From: Ampullaceana balthica | Lineage: Eukaryota; Mollusca; Gastropoda; Lymnaeidae | Length of the DNA stretch: 64,000 bases | NCBI GenBank assembly: GCA_944989445.1 | Contig: CALYLW010000054.1 | Location: 2,170,654 to 2,234,653 of the forward strand | Direction of reading: 5' to 3' | In this document: positions 24,300-36,063 of the stretch, one piece after another | Position numbering within the stretch: the stretch's first letter is position 1 | Layout of the letters: each line of letters begins with the position of its first letter | Made by a program: the position numbers and the translations under genes | Notes under the pieces: model-generated | Database searches by the model: none | Told to the model about the DNA's origin: nothing | What the model saw: the letters and a program-made list of their open reading frames with translations, nothing else

Positions 24300-24686
24300 T
24301 TTCGCATAATATACTATATCACATAATATACTATATCACATAATATACTATATCACATAATATACTATATCACATAATATACTATATCACATAATATACT
24401 ATATCACATAATATACTATATCACATAATATACTATATCACATAATATACTATATCACATAATATACTATATCACATAATATACTATATCACATAATATA
24501 CTATATCACATAATATACTATATCACATAATATACTATATCACATAATATACTATATCACATAATATACTATATCACATAATATACTATATCACATAATA
24601 TACTATATCACATAATATACTATATCACATAATATACTATATCACATAATATACTATATCACATAATATACTATATCACATAATAT
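24300..24686. repeat. 17-bp AT-rich satellite, homogeneous
   Basis: About 22 units of ACATAATATACTATATC show no visible substitutions across the array, implying very recent expansion or strong homogenisation. Confidence 0.97.
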
Positions 24687-24934
24687 AACCTTATAATTTA
24701 TATTAAAATTCTATAAAATTAAGGTTTTGAACAGTTTTTAGTCAATTTCAATGAGTCCATTCCCTGTACTGTAATAGTAATGAACAAATATTAACTAGCT
24801 ATCCCCTCAGCACCTCCGGCGGTGACCGAGTTATAAATAGATTATTAGACTTTAGGTTAATAATGACAAGCCATATTGGCCTGTTACCCTGTTAAAATGA
24901 AACAAATCTACGAGCCGACATATCTGCCTCTTGA
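24687..24934. other. AT-rich spacer, possible degenerate Helitron end
   Basis: At about 24795-24830, read on the minus strand, CACC-GCCGGA-GGTG lies 16 nt before CTAGT. This resembles a Helitron 3' end but the spacing is long and the stem short. Nothing else was seen. Confidence 0.3.
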
Positions 24935-25430
24935 TGTTTGCCGTTGAGATATCTGTCTGTTCCCGATCTCTGTCATGCACTGAGATGTCTGTCATGGAGA
25001 TATCTGCCCTTGCTATGTCCGCCTTTTATGCCTGTCACAGAGATATCTGCCCTTGATATGGCTGTCCCTGAGATATCTGCCCTTGATATGCCTGTCCCTG
25101 AGATATCTACCCTTGATATGTCTGTCCCTGAGATATCTGCCCTTGATATGCCTGTCCCTGAGATATCTGCCCTTGATATGCCTGTCCCTGAGATATCTGC
25201 CCTTGATATCCCTGTCCCTGAGATATCTGCCCTTGATATGCCTGTCCCTGAGATATCTGCCCTTGATATGTCTGTCCCTGATGTATCTGTCCTTGATATG
25301 CCTGTCCCTGAGATATCTGCCTTAAAATTTGCCTGTCCCTGAGATATATGCCCTTGATGTCTGCCTGATATACCTGCCCCTTAGATGCCTGTTATAGAGA
25401 GACCTGCCCTTGATTCGTCTGCACCTAAGT
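24935..25430. repeat. 30-bp minisatellite (CTGAGATATCTGCCCTTGAT)
   Basis: About 11 good units plus degenerate edges contain CTGAGATATCTGCCCTTGAT and ATGCCTGTCC. The period of 30 leaves frames of 90-134 codons open (24938-25342), which are repeat artefacts. Confidence 0.93.
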
Positions 25431-25609
25431 TGTCTGCCCCTGACCACGTGACAGCAGATATAACACGACCTTGACTGATGACTTCTGGCACTATAATACC
25501 GCCACGTCAATCTGCTCATTGTGTATCTAGTTATGATTTCTTCACCTGTCACGTGACTATATCATCTGTTGCGCCCATTAAACTGATGAAATCTAATCTA
25601 GCTTCCTTG

Positions 25610-25980
25610 AGGCCGGCATACAATGTGTGCATGAAAGTAAAGAAATGGTACAGCATGATATGTTATCCGGCAATCAGTCATACACTGTGTGCGTGAAAGT
25701 AAAGAAATAGTACAGCATGCTAAATTATCCGTCAATCAGTCATACACTGTGTGCGTGAAGGTAAAGAAATAGAACAGGACGCTTTGTTATCCGTCAATCA
25801 GTCATACATTGTGTGCGTGAATTTAAAGAAATAGTACAGGACGCTTTGTTATCCGTCAATCAGTCATACATTGTGTGCGTGAATTTAAAGAAATAGTACA
25901 GGACGCTTTGTTATCCGGCAATCACGCTTTGTTATCCGGCAATCAGTCATACACTGTGAAATAGTAAGTATTAAAGAAAT
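25610..25980. repeat. ~62-bp tandem repeat, ~5-6 copies
   Basis: Units contain CAATCAGTCATACACTGTG and AAAGAAATAGTACAG. The last copies are truncated (TTATCCGGCAATCA is doubled). Confidence 0.9.
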
Positions 25981-26107
25981 AGTACCACAGGTCAAGGTGA
26001 CCAGCGGTCAGTTCCCATGGTTAAATGTATGTTCACACAGTTGTTCAATCTATCATTTTTTAAAGTCTCTTTTCCACAGTTTATGGGACCCTTTAAAACA
26101 TGGTAGC

Positions 26108-29100
26108 GAAGTATAACAGTTGATGTAAGATGTAAGTAAGATTCAACAGTTGACGTATAAGATGTAAGTAAGATTCAACAGTTGACGTAAGATGTAAGTA
26201 AGATTCAACAGTTGACGTAAGATGTAAGTAAGATTCAACAGTTGACGTAAGATGTAAGTAAGATTCAACAGTTGACGTAAGATGTAAGTAAGATTCAACA
26301 GTTGACGTAAGATGTAAAAAAGGTTTTACAGTTGACGTAAGATGTAAGTAAGATTCAACAGTTGACGTAAGATGTAAGTAAGATTCAACAGTTGACGTAA
26401 GATGTAAGTAAGATTCAACAGTTGATGTATAAGATGTAAGTAAGATTCAACAGTTGACGTAAGATGTAAGTAAGATTCAACAGTTGACGTAAGATGTAAG
26501 TAAGATTCAACAGTTGACGTAAGATGTAAGTAAGATTCAACAGTTAACGTAAGATGTAAGTAAGATTCAACAGTTGACGTAAGATGTAAGTAAGATTCAA
26601 CAGTTGACGTAAGATGTAAGTAAGATTCAACAGTTGACGTAAGATGTAAGTAAGATTCAACAGTTGATGTATAAGATGTAAGTAAGATTCAACAGTTGAC
26701 GTATAAGATGTAAGTAAGATTCAACAGTTGATGTAAGATGTAAGTAAGATTCAACAGTTGATGTAAGATGTAAGCAAGATTCAACAGTTGATGTAAGATG
26801 TAAGTAAGATTCAACAGTTGATGTAAGATGTAAGTAAGATTCAACAGTTGATGTATAAGATGTAAGTAAGATTCAACAGTTGATGTAAGATGTAAGTAAG
26901 ATTCAACAGTTGACGTAAGATGTAAGTAAGATTCAACAGTTGATGTTAGATGTAAGTAAGATTCAACAGTTGATGTAAGATGTAAGTAAGATTCAACAGT
27001 TGACGTAAGATGTAAGTAAGATTCAACAGTTGACGTAAGATGTAAGTAAGATTCAACAGTTGATGTAAGATGTAAGTAAGATTCAACAGTTGACGTAAGA
27101 TGTAAGTAAGATTCAACAGTTGACGTAAGATGTAAGTAAGATTCAACAGTTGATGTATAAGATGTAAGTAAGATTCAACAGTTGACGTAAGATGTAAGTA
27201 AGATTCAACAGTTGACGTAAGATGTAAGTAAGATTCAACAGTTGACGTAAGATGTAAGTAAGATTCAACAGTTGACGTAAGATGTAAGTAAGATTCAACA
27301 GTTGACGTAAGATGTAAGTAAGATTCAACAGTTGACGTAAGATGTAAGTAAGATTCAACAGTTGATGTAAGATGTAAGTAAGATTCAACAGTTGACGTAT
27401 AAGATGTAAGTAAGATTCAACAGTTGATGTAAGATGTAAGCAAGATTCAACAGTTGATGTAAGATGTAAGTAAGATTCAACAGTTGATGTAAGATGTAAG
27501 TAAGATTCAACAGTTGATGTATAAGATGTAAGTAAGATTCAACAGTTGATGTAAGATGTAAGTAAGATTCAACAGTTGACGTAAGATGTAAGTAAGATTC
27601 AACAGTTGATGTAAGATGTAAGTAAGATTCAACAGTTGATGTATAAGATGTAAGTAAGATTCAACAGTTGATGTAAGATGTAAGCAAGATTCAACAGTTG
27701 ATGTAAGATGTAAGTAAGATTCAACAGTTGATGTAAGATGTAAGTAAGATTCAACAGTTGATGTATAAGATGTAAGTAAGATTCAACAGTTGATGTAAGA
27801 TGTAAGTAAGATTCAACAGTTGATGTAAGATGTAAGTAAGATTCAACAGTTGATGTAAGATGTAAGTAAGATTCAACAGTTGACGTAAGATGTAAGTAAG
27901 ATTCAACAGTTGACGTAAGATGTAAGTAAGATTCAACAGTTGATGTATAAGATGTAAGTAAGATTCAAAAGTTGACGTAAGATGTAAGTAAGATTCAACA
28001 GTTGATGTATAAGATGTAAGTAAGATTCAACAGTTGATGTAAGATGTAAGTAAGATTCAACAGTTGATGTAAGATGTAAGTTAGATTCAACAGTTGACGT
28101 AAGATGTAAGTAAGATTCAACAGTTGACGTAAGATGTAAGTAAGATTCAACAGTTGATGTATAAGATGTAAGTAAGATTCAACAGTTGACGTAAGATGTA
28201 AGTAAGATTCAACAGTTGATGTATAAGATGTAAGTAAGATTCAACAGTTGATGTAAGATGTAAGTAAGATTCAACAGTTGGTATAAGATGTAAGTAAGAT
28301 TCAACAGTTGATGTAAGATGTAAGTAAGATTCAACAGTTGATGTAAGATGTAAGTAAGATTCAACAGTTGACGTAAGATGTAAGTAAGATTCAACAGTTG
28401 ACGTAAGATGTAAGTAAGATTCAACAGTTGATGTATAAGATGTAAGTAAGATTCAACAGTTGATGTATAAGATGTAAGTAAGATTCAACAGTTGATGTAT
28501 AAGATATAAGTAAGATTCAACAGTTGATGTAAGATGTAAGTAAGACTCAACAGTTGATGTATAAGATGTAAGTAAGATTCAACAGTTGATGTAAGATGTA
28601 AGTAAGATTCAACAGTTGACGTAAGATGTAAGCAAGATTCAACAGTTGATGTATAAGATGTAAGTAAGATTCAACAGTTGACGTAAGATGTAAGTAAGAT
28701 TCAACAGTTGATGTATAAGATGTAAGTAAGATTCAACAGTTGATGTAAGATGTAAGTAAGATTCAACAGTTGGTATAAGATGTAAGTAAGATTCAACAGT
28801 TGATGTAAGATGTAAGTAAGATTCAACAGTTGATGTAAGATGTAAGTAAGATTCAACAGTTGACGTAAGATGTAAGTAAGATTCAACAGTTGACGTAAGA
28901 TGTAAGTAAGATTCAACAGTTGATGTATAAGATGTAAGTAAGATTCAACAGTTGATGTATAAGATGTAAGTAAGATTCAACAGTTGATGTATAAGATATA
29001 AGTAAGATTCAACAGTTGATGTAAGATGTAAGTAAGACTCAACAGTTGATGTATAAGATGTAAGTAAGATTCAACAGTTGATGTAAGATGTAAGTAAGAT

Positions 29101-29335
29101 TCAACAGTTGACGTAAGATGTAAGCAAGATTCAACAGTTGATGTATAAGATGTAAGTAAGATTCAAAAGTTGATGTAAGATGTAAGTAAGATTCAACAGT
29201 TGACGTAAGATGTAAGCAAGATTCAACAGTTGATGTATAAGATGTAAGTAAGATTCAACAGTTGATGTAAGATGTAAGTAAGATTCAACAGTTGACGTAA
29301 GATGTAAGTAAGATTCAACAGTTGATGTAAGATGT
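26108..29335. repeat. 30/32-bp minisatellite, ~107 copies
   Basis: Units contain AAGATGTAAGTAAGATTCAA and CAGTTGACGT. A 32-bp form inserts TA to give GTATAAGATG. The main variation is ACG/ATG in GTTGACGTAAG, a CpG-to-TpG change. A 492-bp higher-order segment is duplicated: marker GTTGGTATAAG occurs at 28281 and 28773, and AAGATATAAG at 28501 and 28993. Units contain GTAAGT, the splice-donor core, in a weaker context (GAT|GTAAGT). Confidence 0.97.
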
Positions 29336-29438
29336 CTTACTATCATCCTGTGATGGCATTTCAAGTTTGTTTCTTGGAGCAAATCCCTTCCTGTTTCCCT
29401 CCAAAAAAAGCCAGCTTCAGCTAGCTCTATATGGGGTA

Positions 29439-30295
29439 CAAGGTTGCCAGATAGTAATTTGGGTAAAAGGCCAAACTGACTGCCAAAAAGGCCAACATTA
29501 AGTTATAAGAAAAATGTCAACAAAAATGACGTCACGCACCTAGGGGGCGGGAGGGGGTCACAGATTTGTGGCTATATATGACGAGGGGGAGGGTGCTTTT
29601 AAGAACTGTGACGTCATATTGGAAAGGGTCTTGCTCTTGATTACGTTTGACGAGGGGGGGGTGAAATTACATTGAAAAATCTGCCAAAATCGCGTGACGT
29701 CATTTATGGACGGCTCACAACGGTGAAAGTTAGTTAACTATTTAAAATGAAGGTAGAACCAGGAGAAAAATGATAATAAATGTGTAAATGCCAATGTTCG
29801 TATGTATGGTTGTACTCACAAAATAAATAGACTATGATACTAACATACGAATTTGAAAGAAAAGCTTCAGGTCATCCTTTTCCTCCACGCTGCTATTTGC
29901 AGTATTATTATAAACTTTATCAGATGTCAAGTCATCAAGCATTCTTGGTGACATTACAAATTCCTTACTGCATTTATTTGTAAACAAAAGCTCAGCCCTG
30001 ACTCTAACAATAGCGTCCAAAAGTGTGAGCTGCATTCTATATCTGGCTTTGTCTTAATAACCTCTTCGTTAAACTTTTAAAAAACTTTTTAATGTCTAAC
30101 ATACACGTAAGCTATTCAAAAATAGAAAATAAGAAAGTTATTGAGTTATTGGCGAATTTTAAACATATTTATTTTTATTAAGATTATTTCTATAAATATT
30201 TTATTTTTATTATTTTTTTTTAAGAAAAAGGCCAAAACCATACAAAAAATTTTGGAGGCAAAACCCTCTTAAAAAAGGCCAATATGGCAACCCTG
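29439..30295 (-). mobile_element. Non-autonomous hAT element, 857 bp
   Basis: The ends CAAGGTTGCCA and TGGCAACCCTG are inverted repeats (subterminal AAAGGCCAA also pairs). Flanks ATGGGGTA (29431-29438) and ATAGGGTA (30296-30303) match at 7 of 8 positions, the 8-bp duplication of hAT transposition. A transposase remnant lies inside on the minus strand. Three CRE palindromes TGACGTCA lie at 29527, 29609 and 29695, about 84 bp apart. Confidence 0.85.
29832..30035 (-). pseudogene. hAT transposase C-terminal fragment
   Basis: A 67-residue minus-strand frame lies within the hAT element. It reads IVRVRAELLFTNKCSKEF then SPRMLDDLTSDKVYN, which resembles the end of hAT dimerisation regions (arginine-Leu-Leu, Cys, Phe, Ser, Met-Leu and a terminal Tyr in similar spacing). 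In intact hAT transposases this region mediates dimerisation. Catalytic and BED zinc-finger parts are missing, so this is an internally deleted relic. The assignment rests on pattern memory plus the flanking inverted repeats and target duplication, which independently point to hAT. The start codon is not meaningful. Confidence 0.6.
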
Positions 30296-30303
30296 ATAGG
30301 GTA

Positions 30304-32021
30304 GGTTGACTGGGACGACACAGGTCGATAGTTTTCTAAGATGCGCTTTATCACAGCCACCCAAACAGTCCAACATTTTCTACCATTTGATGAATGAAGG
30401 CGATTGCGTTAAAACTGAGCTGCCGTGCTGGGAAGAAACAAAACAAACAAACGTACATGGATGGTGCGGGGGAGGTTGTAGAAAAAATGCTCGCAACTGG
30501 GGGCGGGGGAGGAGGAGGGGCGAGTTAGCATTGAAAGGACAGGTGTGACAATGAATTTAAAGTATTTATGTAAATGTTCATTTAATGGTCTTTATTTTAA
30601 AAAAAATTCATTTAAAATTGTTTTATAATTTGTATCACACGTCAAAATATGCAATGTTTTAAAAATATACTAAATATAATTTGTAAAGTGGATGTGAGGC
30701 CTAATCAAACGATTCACAGTAAAGTTTTGGGAAACATTGATAGCTAACACCGTGGATTGACGACGCTGCAATAGTTGGTTTTGACAGACATGACCACACA
30801 TTACGTGTTAGTGTTATAGATAAATATTAGAACAACCCTATAAGTAAATATAAGAAAACCAGAACAACTTTCATGTGCTATAGACGAATATAGAATATTA
30901 TAGAACAACCCTAAATAAATATAAGAAAACCAGAACAAATTCCATGGTTTCGAAAACGCCTTCATCACCTGGCATTCGACCGAGTTTTAATTTTTTTTTC
31001 TTCACAAAGGGAAGCTACTCTAGTGAATGAGCAATAAAACTGTGTCATTCATGTCACTTATTGAGTGGCGCAACATACGCACACAATCACACACACGATC
31101 ACTCACTCTAACCCTTTTCAAGACGCAGCATCGTTAAAAATAAACTTAACAATGTAACAAATAGGACAACATGACTCCAAGCAATATACACATTAGTGGC
31201 AGTCTACGGGGCCAAAGCCCAAGGGCGTAGTCGTAGAGAGATGAAGACTTACGTGAACTGTACGCCCGGCCGTGGCAGTGGGAGGTCGTAAGTCCGTATC
31301 ACGCGCGTTAGCAAGACGGCTCCATGAAAACAATCCCAATCCGATGCCATCACAGAAACACCATCCACAATCATCCACATCACACGGGTGGACTACACAA
31401 CACCGCAATCCAGCATTGAACGATCTCACAATCAGCCGTGTCGTCACCTTCAAAATTCAGAGGCGGCAATACCTTTTTTTTTCTTCCAAATAAATTCCAA
31501 GAATTCTGCACACGTATTTAAAAAAAAACACACGCACACCAAAGAACTAAATTTTAAAAAATAAAAACGTTAAAACCACGTTTGTTTGTTTTTTTTCATC
31601 CCACGTTTACTTCTTTTCTTGCGGGGTTTTTGTTTTTCAGCCGTGTGTTCGCGCACCATTCCGTCAGCGCAGAGTCGCGGGACGGGCGGCTAGTGTCAGG
31701 TCGGACCAACTGACTCGGGATCTCGCCTGCTCTCTGCCGATTCTGGTGGCGGCCCTTGGCTTTGGATTTGCCGGCGTTGGCAACAGATGACTGTAAATCA
31801 TGGGCTTCTAACGAGACGTCTGCCACTCTGCTCTCGACTGGGTGATGGAGCCACCACGGGGAAATGGGGTGGGTGGAAGGGGTTTAATGGGGGATGGGTG
31901 CGAACAAGAGGTTGTTTTTTTCTGTTTGTTTTGTTTCACATATTTATTTTTTATTACTTATCTTCTGCTTCAGATACTTTTTTTTGACTTAATGGATTTG
32001 AAAATAAATTAAAAAAACACC
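30304..32021. other. Unique spacer, no gene seen
   Basis: A ~65-bp segment is loosely duplicated at about 30820-30945 (it contains AAATATAAGAAAACCAGAACA). Short open frames at 31190-31500 lack recognisable domains. Confidence 0.5.
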
Positions 32022-32029
32022 TACTAGAC

Positions 32030-32270
32030 CAGCGGTTCCCAAACTGTGGGTCGCGACCCACAAAGGGGGTCCCGACGGGATTTTGGGGGTCGCCAGCTGT
32101 CAACTAAAAATATTCTCTATAATGCCATACTATAATGCAAATTCGCTCTATTTTGTATAAAAAAATATATTGAAAATGACTTCTTTAAATTTCATGGGGG
32201 TCGCGCGCCGCGGGTCACATGGCTTTTATAAAAAGGGGTCGCCACCCCAAAAAAGGTTGGGAACCACTGT
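32030..32270. mobile_element. hAT-type MITE, 241 bp
   Basis: The ends CAGCGGTTCCCAAACTGTGG and GGTTGGGAACCACTG are the common animal hAT TIR type. Perfect 8-bp flanks TACTAGAC occur at 32022-32029 and 32271-32278. Inside, GGGTCGCGACCC and GGGGTCGCCACCCC extend the terminal pairing. There is no coding capacity. Confidence 0.88.
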
Positions 32271-32278
32271 TACTAGAC

Positions 32279-32647
32279 ACTGACACTGAAGGCGTTTCAA
32301 AGTCTCTTGTTATAAAAGACAAACGATTCATCGGAGATGTTATAAGTCGCTTGGCGCTGTGTACCTTGGCTCCAATGGCAGTGATAACTCACGGTGTGGT
32401 ATCTCACGGGGTACACGATCCCACAAAGGAAAGGGATCCCACCACTAAACAGCATCCCACCTGGATGTAGGTCCCACTGGATGAGACGATCCCACCGAGG
32501 AACGATATGACACCATTGTGAGAAGTGAGTTAACAATACCTGGGATTGACGAACACATTGAGAAGCTCTACAACCTCTCCAAATTATACTTTCGCTCTCA
32601 AAGCCTTAAAGAAAACTAGAATAAGAAATCATTTTCATATATACAAA
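32279..32647. other. Spacer with weak GATCCCAC motif repetition
   Basis: Between 32385 and 32510 words such as ATCCCAC and GATCCCACC recur irregularly without a fixed period. Confidence 0.45.
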
Positions 32648-32925
32648 TCAATATATATAATTTGCTATGTATGTTCGTTCGTAACGCTATGTAATTTTAG
32701 AAAGCGAACCGCTAAAAAAAGCCTTTAAAAAAATTAATGCACCAAATATAACTCTTTTCGAACGTCCGCATAAAATTGTTCAATATGGAAATGACATTTA
32801 AGTTTTCTCTCTTTGTCTCTGCATTTTCTGATTATTTAATTATTTAATTAATTGATTTCAGCTGAAAATGGCTGAAATATATTTATTTTGAAAACTTCCG
32901 TCATTTTTGACGGGCAATTCACTAG
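32648..32925 (+). mobile_element. Helitron, 278 bp, non-autonomous
   Basis: The 5' end is TCAATATATATAATTTG preceded by A. The 3' end has hairpin CCGTCA-TTTT-TGACGG, 12 nt, then CTAG followed by T. Insertion between A and T, the lack of inverted repeats and the lack of a target duplication fit Helitrons. The interior shares AATTTTAGAAAGC and GCACCAAATATAACTC with related copies in this window. Confidence 0.8.
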
Positions 32926-32926
32926 T

Positions 32927-33185
32927 AAAATAAATAAAGAACCCAAAAAAAAGTCTTTATTTCAAGGTATATTTGTAATTCAATAAGCTGTCAATGGCAA
33001 TGGGCCGCGACACCATTTAAATTGAGAACCGCGAGTTTATATTTGTACGATCAAGTTACTAATGTTCCTTTCAGTGTGATGCCTCCTCCACTGTTTCCTA
33101 TATTGGTATGAAGACTACATGAACAATCTACCGTATACAGACCCTGACTTGGACCCGGCGAGTATAGTCACAAAAAACCCGAGCC
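32927..33185. other. AT-rich spacer
   Basis: No element or coding frame recognised. Confidence 0.5.
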
Positions 33186-33690
33186 CAAACCGAGTGGGAT
33201 ACTTGTGCCCAAAACCGAGTGGGATACCCGTGCCCAAACCAAGTGGAATACCCTGTGTGGGATACCCGTGCCCAAACCGAGTGGGATACCCGTGCCCAAA
33301 CCGAGTGGGATACCCGTGCCCAAACCGAGTGGGATACTCGTGCCCAAACCGAGTGGGATACTCGTGCCCAAACCGAATGGGATACCCGTGCCCAAACCGA
33401 GTGGGATACCCGTGCCCAAACCGAGTGGGATACTCGTGCCCAAACCGAATGGGATACTTGTGCCCAAAACCGAGTGGGATACTTGTGCCCAAAACCGAAT
33501 GGGATAACGGTGCCCAAACCGAGTGGGATACTCGTGCCCAAACCGAATGGGCGCCTTGTGCCCAAAACCGAGTGGGATACTTTTGCCCAAAACCGAGTGG
33601 GATACCCGTGCCCAAACCGAGTGGGATATCCGTGCCCAAACCAAGTTGGATACGATGTGTGGGATAACCGTGTCCAAATTGAGTGTTAAC
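33186..33690. repeat. 24-bp minisatellite (GTGGGATACCCGTGCCCAAA)
   Basis: About 21 units of 24 bp contain GTGGGATACCCGTGCCCAAA plus CCGA. An 8-residue period stays open in several frames of both strands (up to 195 codons). Both edges have a similar TGTGTGGGATA junction (33255 and 33655). Confidence 0.95.
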
Positions 33691-34519
33691 AAAAACCTGC
33701 ACCCGGATCAGCCCCTAGTGAACCACCGTGCTGGTATAAAGCAGGAAATGGGGGGACGGAGGGTGGAGTGGGGGAGACAGAGGCATAGAAGATTACAACA
33801 ATGTAATGGAGGTGGGCATAGAAGGGAGGGATGGGTATGGTATGGTATGGAGTCTGGGAATCGAATAGCCCCACAGTGTGGTTGTAAATTATATCAAACA
33901 GCCATATCAGTATCCTGTCTCGGTGACGTCGGGGGGGGGCTGAGGGGGATACCGAGGCTTTCGCGAGGGAGGGACGGGGGTGTCCTACAGTGAAAGGAGT
34001 GAGTGAGGTAGGTGGAGCCATGCACACAAGATTCAGACAGCAGACGAAGACACAAACAAGGTCATAAATTACCCTCAAGGTCATATTTTACCCTCGTTAC
34101 CACTCGCCCTGACTGTTCGTCTTCTGGACGTGCGCATAAATTCCTGACCTCGCTGAGGTTAAGGGACAGTGCGGGCGGGGAGGGGCGGTGGGCGGAGGGG
34201 TCACTTCGAGACGGCCGACTTGGCGGAAAGACCAGAGCGCACGCAAAGCTGTGTCATCGTGAGTGATGTATAAGTGATTTTTGGACGTCTCCTTTTGCCA
34301 TCTTTCCTTCATTGTATCTCTCTCTCCCTCCTTTGTCTCCCTCTCTCTCCTTCACTCTCAACCAATGTTGTGTTGTTTTTTTACACTTCCCCACCATCCC
34401 TTCACACTCTATCTTCGTTGACAAATAGTTAACAATAAGGTCGAATAAAAGTGACCAATCATGGCGGTCCAGATTTCAAAGTTAGTCCCGTCCCAACCTA
34501 ACAATACTATACGGAGGGT
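33691..34519. other. Spacer, no gene seen
   Basis: Contains GGTATGGTATGG at about 33835, a G-run at about 33931 and a pyrimidine-rich stretch at 34310-34360. Nothing identifiable. Confidence 0.5.
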
Positions 34520-34650
34520 ACCTACATGAACCTACCGACATGAACCTACCGGCATGAACCTACCGGCATGAACCTACCGGCAGGAACCTACCGACATGAA
34601 CCTGCCGACATGAACCTACCTACATGAAGCTACCTACATGAAGTGAACCT
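34520..34650. repeat. 14-bp minisatellite (ATGAACCTACCGGC)
   Basis: Eight to nine short units with CGG, CGA and TA variants. Confidence 0.9.
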
Positions 34651-36062
34651 ACTCACACCCCAGGTTGAGCGAGTTGAATCTGTCATTTGCCATTTGCTGA
34701 CCATCAGCGGAGTAGGGAGGGGGCGGAGGGCCAGTCGTAACCACGCACCTGATGAGCGGCACTAGAAATTTTGAATCGTTACACACATCACAGCCACGGA
34801 GATTGTTTTTAAAAGAAGAAGAACAAAAGCTGTAATTTAACACATTGAAACAATGAGTTCGTTTATTCAAGTTATTTAATGTTATCTTTATATCTCTCTT
34901 AAACTATCTTTCTTATGTGCATTTTTTAAATGTAATTGCTCTCCTTACTACTCTCTCGCTAGGAAAACAACTCATTAAAAATATACCTCGCTCTGACAGT
35001 CAAACCTGACTGCGGAGTAATTTTAGGGACTGGCCATAATCTCTCTGCACAAAACGGACCCTAACTCAGTCCTGCTCCGAGGTCTCAGACGAACGCCACC
35101 GCGCATGGCCTCGAGGTCCAAATGCCATCCCCTGATAAACCACAGGTACGCCCGGCTGTCCGATAATGCAAGTCGCGGCCGCAGATGAAAAGAGGGGGAG
35201 AAACCGGAGAGCCCGCGATTGTCGTGCGAGGGCTGGAAATGCCACGGGGTGGCAGGTATCAGACGGCGGTGCTGCGGCTGAGTATTAAATAACCACGGGC
35301 GGAGGAGGAGGGAGGGAGCCCGGCCAGGAGGAAGGGACGTAGCGAGAGTACGAGGAGGGACGTAGCGAGAGGGGCGGGAGAAAATACATTTTCAAACGCT
35401 CGGGCAGAGGTTTATTGTGACATATCTTCATTTGGTGACGTGTGTCGGCGTGATCTACGCCGACGTGATGTATGGTGACCGTGATCTCTGTGCAGGCGTG
35501 ATATGTGTGCAGTTGTGATTTCCGGTTTCGATTTCGCTGAAAGGGAAGCGAATCGTGTAGCCCTGTAGGTTAGGGATTAGGGAGTTTTAATTAAATCTCA
35601 TAAGCGGCGTATTTTTTAATTATTTTTTTTAAGTTTACAAAGTACACGTATTATATTAAAAAATTTACAGAATGCGGGGTGGGGGGTTTGATATAGATTC
35701 ATTAGTAAGGGCTGTGCAAATACAAATCCTAAGACCGCACAATTCTTCACGCCTGAATATCCTGAGTTTTGGCGGAAAGGGATAGAAATGGTTGAAGACA
35801 GCAATAATGAACACGTGTGGTCTGTGTCTATGTTTCAATGCTTTCACTGCACATGAACACATGGCTTGTGACAATTTTTTTTTAAATCTTTAAAAAAAAA
35901 TTATCCAGCTTCTATCGGTGATCAGTTTCACCTTTGTTTTATCACTTTAGTGTTGCGTAACGCAAGTTATTTTTTTAAAAACAGTTTCTGTGCTAGCATA
36001 AAATAGGAGGCTTGACTAACACTAACACTAACAGTATGCAACAGAGGGCAACTTCCAAAACT
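34651..36062. other. Spacer, no gene seen
   Basis: A GC-rich segment at about 35090-35390 (with a two-copy GGGACGTAGCGAGAG repeat at about 35335-35375) is followed by AT-rich DNA. No exon or RNA gene was recognised. Confidence 0.5.
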
Positions 36063-36063
36063 A

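Noticed and set aside
24795..24830. Additional Helitron 3' end
   Set aside because: Stem of only 4 bp and 16 nt spacing to CTAG; too weak beside the clear examples in this window.
33115..33702. Frames of 100-195 codons, multiple frames on both strands
   Set aside because: 24-bp unit equals eight codons without stops; no unique sequence beyond the array.
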